Shown piece by piece: positions 33,857-42,564 of a DNA stretch of 57,637 nt (positions are counted from its first letter, which is position 1; each line of letters begins with the position of its first letter). The notes under the pieces are model-generated. The model saw only the letters and a program-made list of their open reading frames with translations. It did not search any database and had not been told where the DNA came from. The stretch spans positions 1-57,637 of the forward strand of contig JAFGCG010000102.1 of assembly GCA_016932715.1 (NCBI GenBank), written 5' to 3'. The translations under genes and the position numbers were made by a program. Origin of the DNA: Anaerolineales bacterium. Lineage in GTDB: Bacteria; Chloroflexota; Anaerolineae; Anaerolineales; Villigracilaceae.

Positions 33857-33939
33857 GATGTCGTTGCGAGCCGCAGGCGAAGCAATCTCCTTATTAAATG
33901 GATTGCGTCGTCGCCCTGCGGGCTCCTCGCAATGACATG
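33857..33939. repeat. Palindromic intergenic repeat (GTCGTTGCGAGC family)
   Basis: The left end GATGTCGTTGCGAG faces CTCCTCGCAATGACAT at the right end; inner CCGCAGGCGA faces TCGCCCTGCGG and AGCAATC faces GATTGC. About 83 bp, noncoding, between convergent genes. The element type is common in many bacterial genomes. Confidence 0.75.
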
Positions 33940-33943
33940 ACAC

Positions 33944-34855
33944 TTACTTCTTCCCCGCCGGTTTTGCCATTTCCTCTTTCACGGTGTGATACAAACTTTC
34001 CGCCTTCAACTCGCTGAGCGCGTAACATGGCGCTTTGAGGTGATTCGCCAGCTGCTGGGCAAGTCCCTGGTCGAAGGCGGCGTGTTCCATGTTGATGACG
34101 ATGCTCTTGATCTTCTCGTTGGCGATCAGCTCCGCGAATTTATAGGATTCTTCCTGAGGCGGCAATGCGCCAATGGAAACATTGCCCGCGCCATCGGTCA
34201 GGACGATGAGCAGCGGCTCGATGTCGGGGTGATGGGTCTTCTCCTGGCGCAGCACGTCCGCGGCCAGGAACAGGCCTGCCGAGAGCGGAGTCTTCCCGCC
34301 AACGGGAATATCCATCAGAGCGCGCTGCGCGAGTTGAATAGAGTTTGTGGGGGAGAGGACAAGAGTCGCGCGGTCCTTTTGGAAGACGATCAGGCCGACG
34401 CGGTCGCGGCGCTGATAGGCATCCGTCAGCAGGGACAGGATCGCGCCTTTCGTGGCGTTCATGCGCTCCGCCACCGCCATCGACCAGGAAGCGTCCACCA
34501 AAAACAGGACCAGGTTCGCGACGCGCTTGACGCGGATCTTGCGCTGCAGGTCAGACGACTCGATCGCGAAGGCAAGTTTCTTGCGTTTCTCCACGCGCTT
34601 CTTTTGGAAGGGCGCCGCGGCGCGGAACGTCGCGTCGAAGGCAATGTCATCCTTCTTTTCCCCGGCGGGGCGCGACTTGATATAACGTCCATGTTTGCGC
34701 TCGGTCCTGGTGAGCGAACGCCGGCCGGCGTGTTTGCGGGCTAACTTGTCGAGCGGGGTATTCAACTTGCGCGGCTGGAACTTCTCGCCGGGCTTGACCT
34801 TTTGTCCGCCTTCCCACCAGTTGGCGCTGGTGTCTCCGAAGACATCCTGCGGCAT
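33944..34855 (-). CDS. ChlD/BchD-like VWA domain subunit of a metal chelatase (distal part of a frameshifted gene)
   Basis: A 303-aa ORF holding the acidic/basic linker and the von Willebrand A domain of chelatase D subunits. The MIDAS metal site is DASWSM, with the Thr of GGKTPLSAGL and the Asp of LTDGAGN. D subunits form a hexamer that docks on the I-subunit AAA+ ring to drive Mg2+ or Co2+ insertion into a tetrapyrrole. The frame stays open upstream of its ATG to the A9 run at the end of the chlI-like ORF, so it is probably translated mainly as a -1 frameshift fusion. Internal initiation at 34855 has only a weak GGAG 3 nt upstream. Confidence 0.9.
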   Translation of the reverse strand: MPQDVFGDTSANWWEGGQKVKPGEKFQPRKLNTPLDKLARKHAGRRSLTRTERKHGRYIKSRPAGEKKDDIAFDATFRAAAPFQKKRVEKRKKLAFAIESSDLQRKIRVKRVANLVLFLVDASWSMAVAERMNATKGAILSLLTDAYQRRDRVGLIVFQKDRATLVLSPTNSIQLAQRALMDIPVGGKTPLSAGLFLAADVLRQEKTHHPDIEPLLIVLTDGAGNVSIGALPPQEESYKFAELIANEKIKSIVINMEHAAFDQGLAQQLANHLKAPCYALSELKAESLYHTVKEEMAKPAGKK

Positions 34856-34905
34856 CTGCTCCGGCTTGCCCTGCTGCGGACCCTCCTCGTGCTCATCTTC
34901 GATTT

Positions 34906-36006
34906 TTAAGTTTTTTTTTCCTCAGGCTGGCCCTGCTGCGATTCGGACTCTTGCTCCTCCGCTTCACTCGGGACCGACTGGCCCGCCAGCTGCTCGATGC
35001 GCTCCTGCAGCTGTTCGGTCGTCATCTCGGCCTGCTGGAAGGGAGTCCGCTTGATGCGGTGGGGCAGTGCCAGTTCCGCGGCGAGGGCGATGTCGTGATC
35101 GTTGATCTTTGTCCGGCCTTCGAACGCCGCCTGGGCGCGCGCGGCTTTCAGGATCACCAGGTCGGCGCGGTGACCGTCCACGTTCAGGGAGGCTGTCAGC
35201 GCGGCAATGGAGAGCAGGTCGCGGCTGCTGTGTGTGACCTGTCCCACCAGTTCGCGTCCAAGTTCGATCTGACGCGAGAGTTCTTCTTCCTTCGGCAGCC
35301 ACTTTTTGCGGAACACCTCGGCATCCTGTTCGAAGGCGATATTTCGTTCCATGATCATGACACGTTCACGCGCCTCGCGAATGCCGACGATATCGACGGA
35401 GAGGGCGAAGCGATCCAGCAGCTGGGGGCGGAGTTCCCCCTCCTCCGGATTCATCGTCCCGACCAGGATGAAGCGGGCGGGATGCGTGAACGAAATGCCT
35501 TCGCGCTCGACCATGTTCACCCCCATGGCAGCCGAGTCTAACAGGACATCCACCACGTGATCGTCGAGCAGGTTGACTTCGTCGATGTAGAGCAGACCGC
35601 GGTTGGCGGAAGCCAGCACACCCGGCTCGAAGTGGCGTTCGCCTTTCTGGATGGCTTGCTCGATATCGAGTGTTCCGACCACGCGATCTTCCGTTGCGGA
35701 AACGGGCAGGTTCACAAAGGAGGTGGTCCGGATGTGCGAAGGGATCCTGGTTGTCCCTTCAAAACGTTCCTTGCATTCCGTGCACCAGGTGGCAGGTCGA
35801 TCAGGGTCGCAGCCGAAGCGGCAGTCATCGACAACATGTACTTTTGGGAGCAGCGCGGCTAAGGCGCGCGCCGCGGTCGATTTGGCAGTCCCGCGTTCCC
35901 CGCGGATCAGGACACCGCCGATGCGGGTGTCGACAGCATTCAGGATGAGCGCACGCCTCATGCGCTCCTGGCCTACAATTGCAGTGAATGGAAAAATAGG
36001 TGGCAT
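34906..36006 (-). CDS. ChlI/BchI-like AAA+ ATPase subunit of a metal chelatase
   Basis: A 366-aa AAA+ ATPase. Walker A is GERGTAKST (36-44), Walker B is LLYIDEVNLL, with the chelatase inserts (CDPDRPATWCTEC with its Cys pair; LPVSATEDRVVGTLD). The C-terminal 40 residues turn Gln/Glu-rich, the start of the acidic linker that in ChlD joins ATPase to VWA. The ORF ends at TAA immediately after nine A residues. If ribosomes slip by -1 there, a fusion of about 687 aa results, normal length for ChlD. No large subunit (ChlH/CobN) is in the window, so the metal is undecided. Confidence 0.92.
   Translation of the reverse strand: MPPIFPFTAIVGQERMRRALILNAVDTRIGGVLIRGERGTAKSTAARALAALLPKVHVVDDCRFGCDPDRPATWCTECKERFEGTTRIPSHIRTTSFVNLPVSATEDRVVGTLDIEQAIQKGERHFEPGVLASANRGLLYIDEVNLLDDHVVDVLLDSAAMGVNMVEREGISFTHPARFILVGTMNPEEGELRPQLLDRFALSVDIVGIREARERVMIMERNIAFEQDAEVFRKKWLPKEEELSRQIELGRELVGQVTHSSRDLLSIAALTASLNVDGHRADLVILKAARAQAAFEGRTKINDHDIALAAELALPHRIKRTPFQQAEMTTEQLQERIEQLAGQSVPSEAEEQESESQQGQPEEKKT
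34910..34920 (-). other. Candidate programmed -1 frameshift site (A9 run)
   Basis: On the minus strand GAG-G is followed by nine A then C-TTAA. The zero frame reads E-E-K-K-T-stop. A -1 slip gives AAC-TTA-AAA-ATC and continues without a stop for 19 codons into the ATG of the VWA ORF, in its frame. CGAAGA (34902-34897) could pair with TCTTCG about 60 nt downstream as a stimulatory stem, which is unproven. Confidence 0.75.
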
Positions 36007-36041
36007 TGATCAACTCCGAACCGTCATTATAACGCGTGATT

Positions 36042-36063
36042 CCATATTCCCCAAAGGCGGGGA
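36042..36063. repeat. Hairpin between divergent chlI and S1-protein genes
   Basis: ATTCCCC and GGGGAAT around an 8-nt loop, close upstream of the chlI start. Leader hairpin or operator. Confidence 0.4.
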
Positions 36064-36144
36064 ATGCATTTGTTGCATTAGATTTCCATTAAGTAGGCAG
36101 TTTATGAGATAAGCCGTCCGATTTGCGATAACTAAGCATAAGGG

Positions 36145-36173
36145 TTGCCATCTGGCACAATCACCTGTATAAT
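36145..36173 (+). promoter_or_regulatory. Promoter of the S1-domain protein gene
   Basis: TTGCCA, an exact 17-bp spacer and a perfect TATAAT. Predicted leader is about 27 nt. Confidence 0.75.
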
Positions 36174-36206
36174 CCACCTTACATTTTTTCTCTACCGGAG
36201 TCTCAA

Positions 36207-37595
36207 GTGACAGATCAGAACAATGCCCTGCCCGCTCAGGAGGGTGAAGCTCATCAGCAGGGCGAACATTCAAATAGCAGCAACAACCAAACAATGGAGT
36301 CTTTGCTAAAGGAGCAGGAACTTAACGTCGACTTGCCTCAAGCAGGCGAGATCCGTACTGGCGTTATTGCAAGCATCAGCCCCGCCCAGATCCTTGTCAG
36401 CATTGGAGCCAAGTCCGAGGGCGTCGTCTCTGGTCGCGAACTGGAGCAGTTAACAGCGGAAGAACGTGAGGCGCTGCAGGTGGGTCAGGAAGTCCATGTG
36501 TATGTCATCAACCCTGAAGATCAAAATGGCAATGTCGTCCTTTCCCTCAAGCGCGCCCAGGAGCAAATCTCCTGGGATAACGTCGAGAAATTGATGGCAA
36601 ACGATGAGGTCATTGAGAGCAAGATCATCGGGTTCAACAAGGGCGGCTTGATCGCCGGCGTGGAAGGCTTGCGCGGGTTTGTGCCGTCGTCACAGATCAG
36701 CGCCATGCGCCGCAGCCAATCGACAGGCGATACACCCGAACAGCGCTGGCAGAAAATGATCGGACAGCCGATCACCGTGCGTGTGATCGAGGTGGATCGC
36801 GAGCGCCGCCGCCTGATCCTTTCCGAGCGCGCCGCCAGCACCGAGTCGCGCCAGTCCATCAAGGAGCGCGTGATCGAAGAGCTCGAGGAAGGCGAAGTCT
36901 ATACGGGTCGTGTAACCAGCCTTGCCAATTTCGGCGCATTCATCAACATCAACGGCGCGGATGGGCTCGTGCACCTTTCCGAACTTTCGTGGGAGCATAT
37001 CGATCACCCGCGCGAAGTGCTGGAAGTGGGGCAGGAAGTCCAGGTCAAGGTGATCAACGTGGACCGTGAAAAGAAGCGCATCGGTCTTTCGGTCCGCGCC
37101 CTGCAGGAAGATCCCTGGAGAGCGCGCGTTGAAAAATACAGCGTCGGTCAGCTGGTCGAGGGTGTCATAACCCGGCTGACCAAATTTGGGGCGTTTGCCC
37201 GCCTCGAAGGCGACATCGAAGGCTTGATCCACATTTCCGAGATTGCCGAACATCGCATCGAACATCCCAAGGAGGTTCTCAAGGAAGGCGAAGTCAAGAG
37301 CCTGCGCGTCATCCGCATCGACCCGGACCAGCACCGCATTGGTTTGAGCCTGCGCAAGGTGGATTCGGCGGCGTTCGCCGATAAGGATTTCAAACTCCTG
37401 GCGGCCGAATACAAGGGGGATGAGGATGAACCCGAAGCCGTGGAACCTGCTGAATCTGCTGAGCCCGCTGAAACTGCAGACGATTCGCCGGATGAACCCG
37501 AAGCCGTTGAACCGGCCGAACCTGCTGAGCCCGCTGAACCTGCGGACGATTCGCCGGGTGAACCACCTGCAGCTTCCGAAGATTCGGGAGCCTAA
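36207..37595 (+). CDS. rpsA: 30S ribosomal protein S1 (four S1 domains)
   Basis: A 462-aa protein starting at GTG with GGAG 7 nt upstream. It has four S1/OB RNA-binding domains (about 45-117, 125-205, 213-290, 298-375); the last two carry the strongest consensus (NFGAFI, DGLVHLSELSW, HPREVLEVGQEVQVKVINVD). The acidic tail is a 22-residue tandem duplication of DEPEAVEP(A)E-type sequence. Length and domain number fit the four- to five-domain S1 of non-proteobacterial lineages, which helps mRNA binding to the 30S subunit. The repeat tail is unusual. The gene ends at a strong terminator. Confidence 0.9.
   Translation: MTDQNNALPAQEGEAHQQGEHSNSSNNQTMESLLKEQELNVDLPQAGEIRTGVIASISPAQILVSIGAKSEGVVSGRELEQLTAEEREALQVGQEVHVYVINPEDQNGNVVLSLKRAQEQISWDNVEKLMANDEVIESKIIGFNKGGLIAGVEGLRGFVPSSQISAMRRSQSTGDTPEQRWQKMIGQPITVRVIEVDRERRRLILSERAASTESRQSIKERVIEELEEGEVYTGRVTSLANFGAFININGADGLVHLSELSWEHIDHPREVLEVGQEVQVKVINVDREKKRIGLSVRALQEDPWRARVEKYSVGQLVEGVITRLTKFGAFARLEGDIEGLIHISEIAEHRIEHPKEVLKEGEVKSLRVIRIDPDQHRIGLSLRKVDSAAFADKDFKLLAAEYKGDEDEPEAVEPAESAEPAETADDSPDEPEAVEPAEPAEPAEPADDSPGEPPAASEDSGA
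37425..37556 (+). repeat. 66-bp tandem duplication in the S1 gene tail
   Basis: Two adjacent 66-bp copies (37425-37490 and 37491-37556) beginning GATGAACCCGAAGCCG encode the acidic tail. A third partial copy follows. The copies differ at a few third positions. Confidence 0.85.
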
Positions 37596-37605
37596 ATTTC
37601 AACCA

Positions 37606-37638
37606 AGAGCGTCCCGCCGCAGGCGGGACGCTCTTTCA
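37606..37638 (+). terminator. Terminator of the S1 gene
   Basis: AGAGCGTCCCGCC and GGCGGGACGCTCT pair perfectly (13 bp) around GCA. The T tract is short (TTTC). The dipeptidase gene starts directly after it. Confidence 0.75.
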
Positions 37639-37643
37639 GCATC

Positions 37644-38738
37644 ATGCCCCTGATCATCGATTCGCATCAAGATATTGCGTGGAACATGTTGACGTACGGG
37701 CGTGACTATACGCGCTCCGTCCATGTCACGCGCCGTCTCGAAGCGGGTACGACCACACCGGAGCACAACGGGGATTGCCTCGCTGGCTGGCCCGAATATC
37801 AGCGCGGTCAGGTCGCGGTGGTCTTCGCGACCCTGTTTGTGACGCCAGCCAGGTGGAAGGAGATCGGGGATACCATTGTCTATGCGGATTACGCGACTGC
37901 ACAGCGCCTCTACCGGGATCAGGTCACGGTCTACCGCAAACTGGTGGATTCGCACCCCGACAAATTCCGTCTCATCTGCTCGACAAAAGACCTTGACGCC
38001 GTGATCGAACACTGGTCCGGGCCCGCGCGCACGGAGGAGGGACACCCTGTTGGGCTGGTCTATCTGATGGAAGGCGCCGACGGGATCCGCTCGCCGCATG
38101 AGCTAGGCGAATGGTACGAAATGGGCTTGCGGATCATCGGTCTCGCCTGGGCGGGGACACGTTATTCCGGCGGCACCAGTGAGCCGGGTCCACTGACCGA
38201 TGAGGGCCGCCAACTGGTCTCGGCGATGGCTGACTACAATTTCATCCTCGACCTCAGCCACATGGATGACGCCGCCGCCCTCGAATCACTCGACCGCTAT
38301 GAGGGTCCGGTCATGGCGACCCATGCCAATTGCGCCGCCCTCATGCCGGGCGCCGCCACAAACCGCCACCTGCCAGACCGCGTCATCCGCGGGCTGATCG
38401 AACGGGACGGTGTGATCGGCTTGATTCCCCTGAATACCTTCCTCAAGGTTGGCTGGCTGCGCAAGAACGGCAGCCGCCGTGAGGAAGTGCCGCTGGATGC
38501 GTTCATCGCGCATATCGACCATGTCTGTCAACTGGCGGGAAATGCGGATCATGCGGGGATCGGCTCGGACTTTGATGGTGGCTTTGGTCTGCAGTCTATT
38601 CCGCCGGAGCTCGACACGATTGCTGACCTGCAGCTGGTGGCGTCGAAACTGATCGAGCGCGGCTACAGTGAAGCCGAGGCGGCAAACGTCCTGGGCGGCA
38701 ACTGGCTGCGGTTTCTGCAGAAGCATTTACCGGCATGA
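37644..38738 (+). CDS. Membrane dipeptidase (M19, renal dipeptidase family)
   Basis: A 364-aa zinc dipeptidase. The HxD metal motif is IDSHQDIAW (His8, Asp10), with later metal/active-site regions YLMEGADGI, MATHANCAALM and GIGSDFDGGFG. Family members cleave dipeptides, including D-residue and beta-lactam-like bonds. Bacterial forms like this lack the GPI signal and are cytoplasmic. The start lies 5 nt after the S1 terminator stem, with no clear Shine-Dalgarno. The next gene overlaps its stop by 4 nt. Confidence 0.93.
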   Translation: MPLIIDSHQDIAWNMLTYGRDYTRSVHVTRRLEAGTTTPEHNGDCLAGWPEYQRGQVAVVFATLFVTPARWKEIGDTIVYADYATAQRLYRDQVTVYRKLVDSHPDKFRLICSTKDLDAVIEHWSGPARTEEGHPVGLVYLMEGADGIRSPHELGEWYEMGLRIIGLAWAGTRYSGGTSEPGPLTDEGRQLVSAMADYNFILDLSHMDDAAALESLDRYEGPVMATHANCAALMPGAATNRHLPDRVIRGLIERDGVIGLIPLNTFLKVGWLRKNGSRREEVPLDAFIAHIDHVCQLAGNADHAGIGSDFDGGFGLQSIPPELDTIADLQLVASKLIERGYSEAEAANVLGGNWLRFLQKHLPA

Positions 38739-39190
38739 ACAGCGAACCGGGTTTCCGCATATCGTATCTAAGGATTCGTTTCAGCCTGATCTCTGTCGGT
38801 GCGGGTTTGCTGGTCCTGTCCATTGGAGCAAAACCCAAATGGTTTGGCTGGGACAATGCTCCTGTGGTGGGATTCGTGCAGATCGCGGTTTTTCTCGTGG
38901 GTCTGGGATTGATCTGTGTAGGGGGGTATATTGGCCTCTCCGCGTTATGGGGCAAGGAACAGCGCAGCATCGTTGCCGATATCGGATCACGCCTGATCGG
39001 GACCGGCTATGTGATCGCCGTATTTGCCGGAATGGCGGATGTGTTCGGCATGGGCGCGCAGACCCTGCCTGACAATCCATACTTTGGTCCCCTGCAGGCG
39101 AGCGGGGTATTCATCGGTCAGTGTTTTATTGCCGTCGGGCTGCTGATGCTGATCCCCTATCATTTGCACTTAAGCAAAACGACTGACTAA
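38735..39190 (+). CDS. Small four-helix membrane protein
   Basis: A 151-aa protein with four hydrophobic segments (FSLISVGAGLLVLSIG; FVQIAVFLVGLGLICVGGYIG; a third near GTGYVIAVFAGMADVFGM; GVFIGQCFIAVGLLMLIPY). The start overlaps the dipeptidase stop (ATGA), so the two are coupled. Unrecognised family. It overlaps the convergent gene at 39170 by 21 nt. Confidence 0.75.
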   Translation: MNSEPGFRISYLRIRFSLISVGAGLLVLSIGAKPKWFGWDNAPVVGFVQIAVFLVGLGLICVGGYIGLSALWGKEQRSIVADIGSRLIGTGYVIAVFAGMADVFGMGAQTLPDNPYFGPLQASGVFIGQCFIAVGLLMLIPYHLHLSKTTD

Positions 39191-39604
39191 CGCCTCCAGG
39201 GTATAAGGGGATTTTTGTGTTTCCGGCTGGGCGGCTCTAGGCTTCCAAAACCACTTGATCAGAGTTGTGTTTGCTGCCAGCAATCTGTTTCCAATGTAAA
39301 TCGCGATCCTGCGGAGCCACCGGAAGATAAAGGGCTCCCGCACGCCGATCAGCGCGAAGGGGAACAGGATCAGGAATACGCCGAAAAGCAATGCCCTTAG
39401 AACGAAAATGAAAGTGAAAAAAACGACGAAAAGCGGCAGTGTAATCGGTGCCAGAACGACCGCCAGAGGGTGGAAGTCCCGTTTTTTTGGATCGTCATCT
39501 GCGCGGCGTGCGTTGACAGACTGAGCATATCCTGCACAGGCCGCGGTCAAGAACACGAACAGGAGAGACCCGTAGCATAAGTAATTGATGTGATAGAGCA
39601 GCAT
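39170..39604 (-). CDS. Small membrane protein
   Basis: A 144-aa protein with an N-terminal hydrophobic segment (GSLLFVFLTAACAGYA), a charged stretch (NARRADDDPKKRDFHP), and a long hydrophobic pair (LAPITLPLFVVFFTFIFVL; LLFGVFLILFPFALIG), followed by a basic C-terminal tail. Two to four helices; no family recognised. It is monocistronic and converges with the preceding gene. Confidence 0.65.
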   Translation of the reverse strand: MLLYHINYLCYGSLLFVFLTAACAGYAQSVNARRADDDPKKRDFHPLAVVLAPITLPLFVVFFTFIFVLRALLFGVFLILFPFALIGVREPFIFRWLRRIAIYIGNRLLAANTTLIKWFWKPRAAQPETQKSPYTLEALVSRFA

Positions 39605-39726
39605 TGTTTACCCCAGTCATTGATTTCTATTTATGTAGTTTGGATTGGTTTTGATGTTCCTGATGCAGGTAACAAACATCCTGCATCATCATGACGCAGG
39701 ATGTCCGGAATGGGATACAAGACCTA

Positions 39727-40887
39727 TCATTTTTGTTGGAGGAATCTCCTTGCAGCTTCCACCAGCATGGCCGTGCCAATTGGCAGGGCGCGCTCATCCA
39801 GGTCGAACCTGGGATGGTGAAGCAGGTAGTCTTCGTGACCCTTTTTCTGCGTGCCTAGGGTGAACATTGCACCGGGAGCATGTTTCATGAACTCGCCGAA
39901 ATCCTCCGCACCGAGCGTCTTCTCGCTCTCGCGGACATTCTCTGCTCCGAGAAGGTCTTTGCCCACTTTTTCGATAACATCGGATACCCATTTGTCGTTG
40001 ATCATCGGCGGTCCACCGACCTCGTAGCGCAGTTCATAGTCCCCGCCCAGAGTCTTTGTGATGTCGAAGGCACGCTTCATTTCCACCAGGATTTGCTGGT
40101 GGACCTTTTCATCGGTGAAGCGCAGAGTCCCGGCGATGTTAACGCTTTCGGGGATGACGTTCTCGGTGAACCCACCGTTGACCGCGCCGATGCTGACGAC
40201 GGCCGGTTCGAATGGATCGATCCGGCGGGAGACGATCCCGTTCAATGCCAGGATGACGTGCGCCAGCAAATAGAAGGGATCGATCGTTTTGTTGGGATGC
40301 GCGCCGTGTCCGCCGATGCCTTTGATCACCGCAAACCAACTGTCGACGCCGCCCGAAGCGGGACCGGCGTTGATGCCGATCGTGCCGACCGGGCTGGCCG
40401 GGTCGACGTGCTGGGCGATGACGTAGTCCACGCCATCCATCGCGCCCTCGGCCGCCATGCGCTGCGCGCCGCTCTTGCCCTCTTCGTCTGTGGTTTCCTC
40501 GCAGGGCTGGAAAAGAAAACGGACGCGTCCCGGTAGTTTCTCTTTTGCCAGGAGCCGCGCGGCACCCAACGCCATCGCGGTATGCGAGTCGTGACCGCAG
40601 GCGTGCATCGCGCCCGGGGTCTGCGAGACATATTCGTGTTCATTCTGTTCGAGGATGGGGAGGGCGTCCATGTCCGCCCGGATGGCGATCAGCTTGCCGC
40701 CCTCACCGATCTCCGCGACCACGCCAGTCTTGCCAACGCCGCGCCGGACGCGGTAGCCCAGCTTCTCCAGTTGATCCGCGACGATCTTGGAGGTTCGGTA
40801 AAGTTCGAACCCGATCTCGGGGTGCATATGGAAGTCGCGCCGCCATTCGATCAGTTCTTCCGAAATTGCATGTGCTTGTTTGAGCAT
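39727..40887 (-). CDS. M20-family amidohydrolase (hippurate/IAA-amino acid hydrolase type)
   Basis: A 386-aa metallohydrolase with the M20D landmarks: RDFHMHPEIGFE near the N-terminus, HACGHDSHTAMALG with the metal-bridging Cys/His, QPCEET, and the closing GAEDFGEFMKHAPGAMFTLG. These enzymes release an amino acid from N-acyl or N-aroyl conjugates. AAGGA precedes the ATG. It is the last gene of the minus-strand methyltransferase operon, 93 nt behind MttB-like gene 1, so its substrate may be an N-acylated precursor of the methylated amine (inference). Confidence 0.93.
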   Translation of the reverse strand: MLKQAHAISEELIEWRRDFHMHPEIGFELYRTSKIVADQLEKLGYRVRRGVGKTGVVAEIGEGGKLIAIRADMDALPILEQNEHEYVSQTPGAMHACGHDSHTAMALGAARLLAKEKLPGRVRFLFQPCEETTDEEGKSGAQRMAAEGAMDGVDYVIAQHVDPASPVGTIGINAGPASGGVDSWFAVIKGIGGHGAHPNKTIDPFYLLAHVILALNGIVSRRIDPFEPAVVSIGAVNGGFTENVIPESVNIAGTLRFTDEKVHQQILVEMKRAFDITKTLGGDYELRYEVGGPPMINDKWVSDVIEKVGKDLLGAENVRESEKTLGAEDFGEFMKHAPGAMFTLGTQKKGHEDYLLHHPRFDLDERALPIGTAMLVEAARRFLQQK

Positions 40888-40896
40888 GGGTATCCT

Positions 40897-40975
40897 TCGG
40901 ATGTAGTCAAGTAGACATGTACACAGGTAGATGTGTGCCGTGAATACTTGTGTACCTGTATACGTGTTTACCTTT
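40897..40975. repeat. Palindromic repeat in the operon gap
   Basis: GTACACAGGTA near 40918 faces CTTGTGTACCTGTATAC near 40955, with further TGTGTG/CGTGTTTACC words. It fills the 93-nt gap between the MttB-like gene and the M20 gene. Confidence 0.55.
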
Positions 40976-40980
40976 GTAAC

Positions 40981-42459
40981 TTATACCACAGCAGGTGATA
41001 ACTCGTGTGACGGCAGGGCGTCCATGCCGGCTTGCTTGGCGAGATCCAGCACAAAGGCGTGGAGCTCCGCGACTTTAACAGGATCCAGCTCCGGTCTGGT
41101 GTAGGAGGCGAGCAGTTGATCGACGCGCATTTTGGCGCGCTCGAACGCGTCCAGCGATCCGCTTTCCTTCCAGCCGCGCATCGAGTCCCGGTCGATGACC
41201 GCGCCCGGCACGTGCTGTTCCTTTTGGAAAAGTTTCATGGTGATCCTTTGTTTCAGGAAATCACCGCCTTTGAAATCGATGCCTTCGTAAAAGCCGGTGG
41301 CGAGTGTCTCGGTATGGATCAGCATGCCCGCCAGCATGCGCTGCGCCATGGCAATGCTTTCGGCATCGATGACGAGTTTCTCGGGGCTCTGGCAGAGCAG
41401 CGAATCGAGCATGCCCGCGCCGGAGATCATGTTGATGCCGCTCAACGCGCCGACCAGTGCGCCCATCCCGCTTTCGAGACCCGCCTGCATGTCGAGCAGT
41501 TTCGATTCCGTCGCGCAGAGATAGGCATGCGTCGGCAGCCCAAGTGATTTCCCGATCTGGGCATAGGACGAGTCGATCATGGCAGTTTCCATGGAGCCAA
41601 AAGGTGTGCCGCCTTTGCGCATGTCGAAGATGGACGGGGCGCCGCCCCATACGATGGGCGAACCGGCCTGCGCGAGCTGGTGGATGGTGATGCCCGACAG
41701 GCATTCCGCGGCGTGCTGCGTGACCGCGCCAAGCAACGTGACAGGCGCCGCCGCGCCCGCCAGCGGCATGGAGACGATTTCTGCAGGGATGCCCGCGCGC
41801 GCCAATGAGATCAGATTATCTGCGCCGAAGTTACTCCAGATCAGCGGTGGGGAGGGGCAGACGTCGAAGACCGCACGCGGTTTCTGGCGCAGCGCCTCTC
41901 TTCCACCCGCGAAGATCGCCAGCATGTCGATCATCTGGTGGACGGTCTTGTTCGTGAACGCGCCGGTCACGATGGGCTTCCTGGAATAAAGCATGACCAG
42001 GTACAGACGATACAGGTCCTGGATTTCCTTCTTTACTTCTGTGCAAACGATCGCCGTAGATTGTGCATCGTATTGCGGGATCTGCTCGGCAACTTTCAGG
42101 ACGCGGATCAGATCGGGTGTTTGTGCGTCGCGATGTTCGAGGGTGTCCGGGTCGAGGATGGCGACCCCGGAGGACCCCGGGTCGAAGTGGACCGCCTCGC
42201 CGCCGTACTGGACCCCGGGCTCCCCCTCGTAATCGTAGAGCTGAAACTGGCGAGGGACAGTCTCGAGCGCCTTGCGAACGACCGGCTCGGGGATTCGCAC
42301 GACGAGCGTTTCTTCAGCGACTGCCGCGCCCGCGGATTTCAGTAGCGCGCGCGCCTCCGCATTCTGGACTTTGATGCCCGGCTTGAGCATCAGCTGAAAG
42401 GCTTCGTCGAGAATCCTTTGAATCAGATTATCCGTCAGCAGGGAAAGTTTGGGTTGCAT
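40981..42459 (-). CDS. MttB-family corrinoid methyltransferase, non-pyrrolysine (1)
   Basis: A 492-aa protein of the trimethylamine methyltransferase superfamily, the TIM-barrel group that includes glycine betaine methyltransferase MtgB. Landmarks are ILDEAFQLMLKPGIKV at the start, a GSSGVAILDPDTLEHR segment and the IVWGGAPSIFDMRKGGTPFG region. There is no in-frame amber codon, so the pyrrolysine of true MttB is absent, as in MtgB-like enzymes that demethylate quaternary amines. It moves a methyl group from the amine to the Co(I) corrinoid of the cognate protein at 44109. A GAGAGGA site 5 nt before the ATG at 42459 sets the start. Confidence 0.9.
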   Translation of the reverse strand: MQPKLSLLTDNLIQRILDEAFQLMLKPGIKVQNAEARALLKSAGAAVAEETLVVRIPEPVVRKALETVPRQFQLYDYEGEPGVQYGGEAVHFDPGSSGVAILDPDTLEHRDAQTPDLIRVLKVAEQIPQYDAQSTAIVCTEVKKEIQDLYRLYLVMLYSRKPIVTGAFTNKTVHQMIDMLAIFAGGREALRQKPRAVFDVCPSPPLIWSNFGADNLISLARAGIPAEIVSMPLAGAAAPVTLLGAVTQHAAECLSGITIHQLAQAGSPIVWGGAPSIFDMRKGGTPFGSMETAMIDSSYAQIGKSLGLPTHAYLCATESKLLDMQAGLESGMGALVGALSGINMISGAGMLDSLLCQSPEKLVIDAESIAMAQRMLAGMLIHTETLATGFYEGIDFKGGDFLKQRITMKLFQKEQHVPGAVIDRDSMRGWKESGSLDAFERAKMRVDQLLASYTRPELDPVKVAELHAFVLDLAKQAGMDALPSHELSPAVV

Positions 42460-42489
42460 GCCGGTCCTCTCCTTTCTATGTAGCATTTT

Positions 42490-42564
42490 GCTTATCGCAT
42501 ATCGCTTATCGCTTATCGGGTGTTGCCATCTGCGATATGCGCTATGCGATAAGCGATCCGCGAT
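42490..42564. repeat. Palindromic repeat (CGCTTATCGC family), copy 2
   Basis: ATCGCTTATCGCTTATCGG faces GCGATATGCGCTATGCGATAAGCG. It fills the gap between the two methyltransferase genes and touches the stop codon of the upstream one. Confidence 0.65.
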
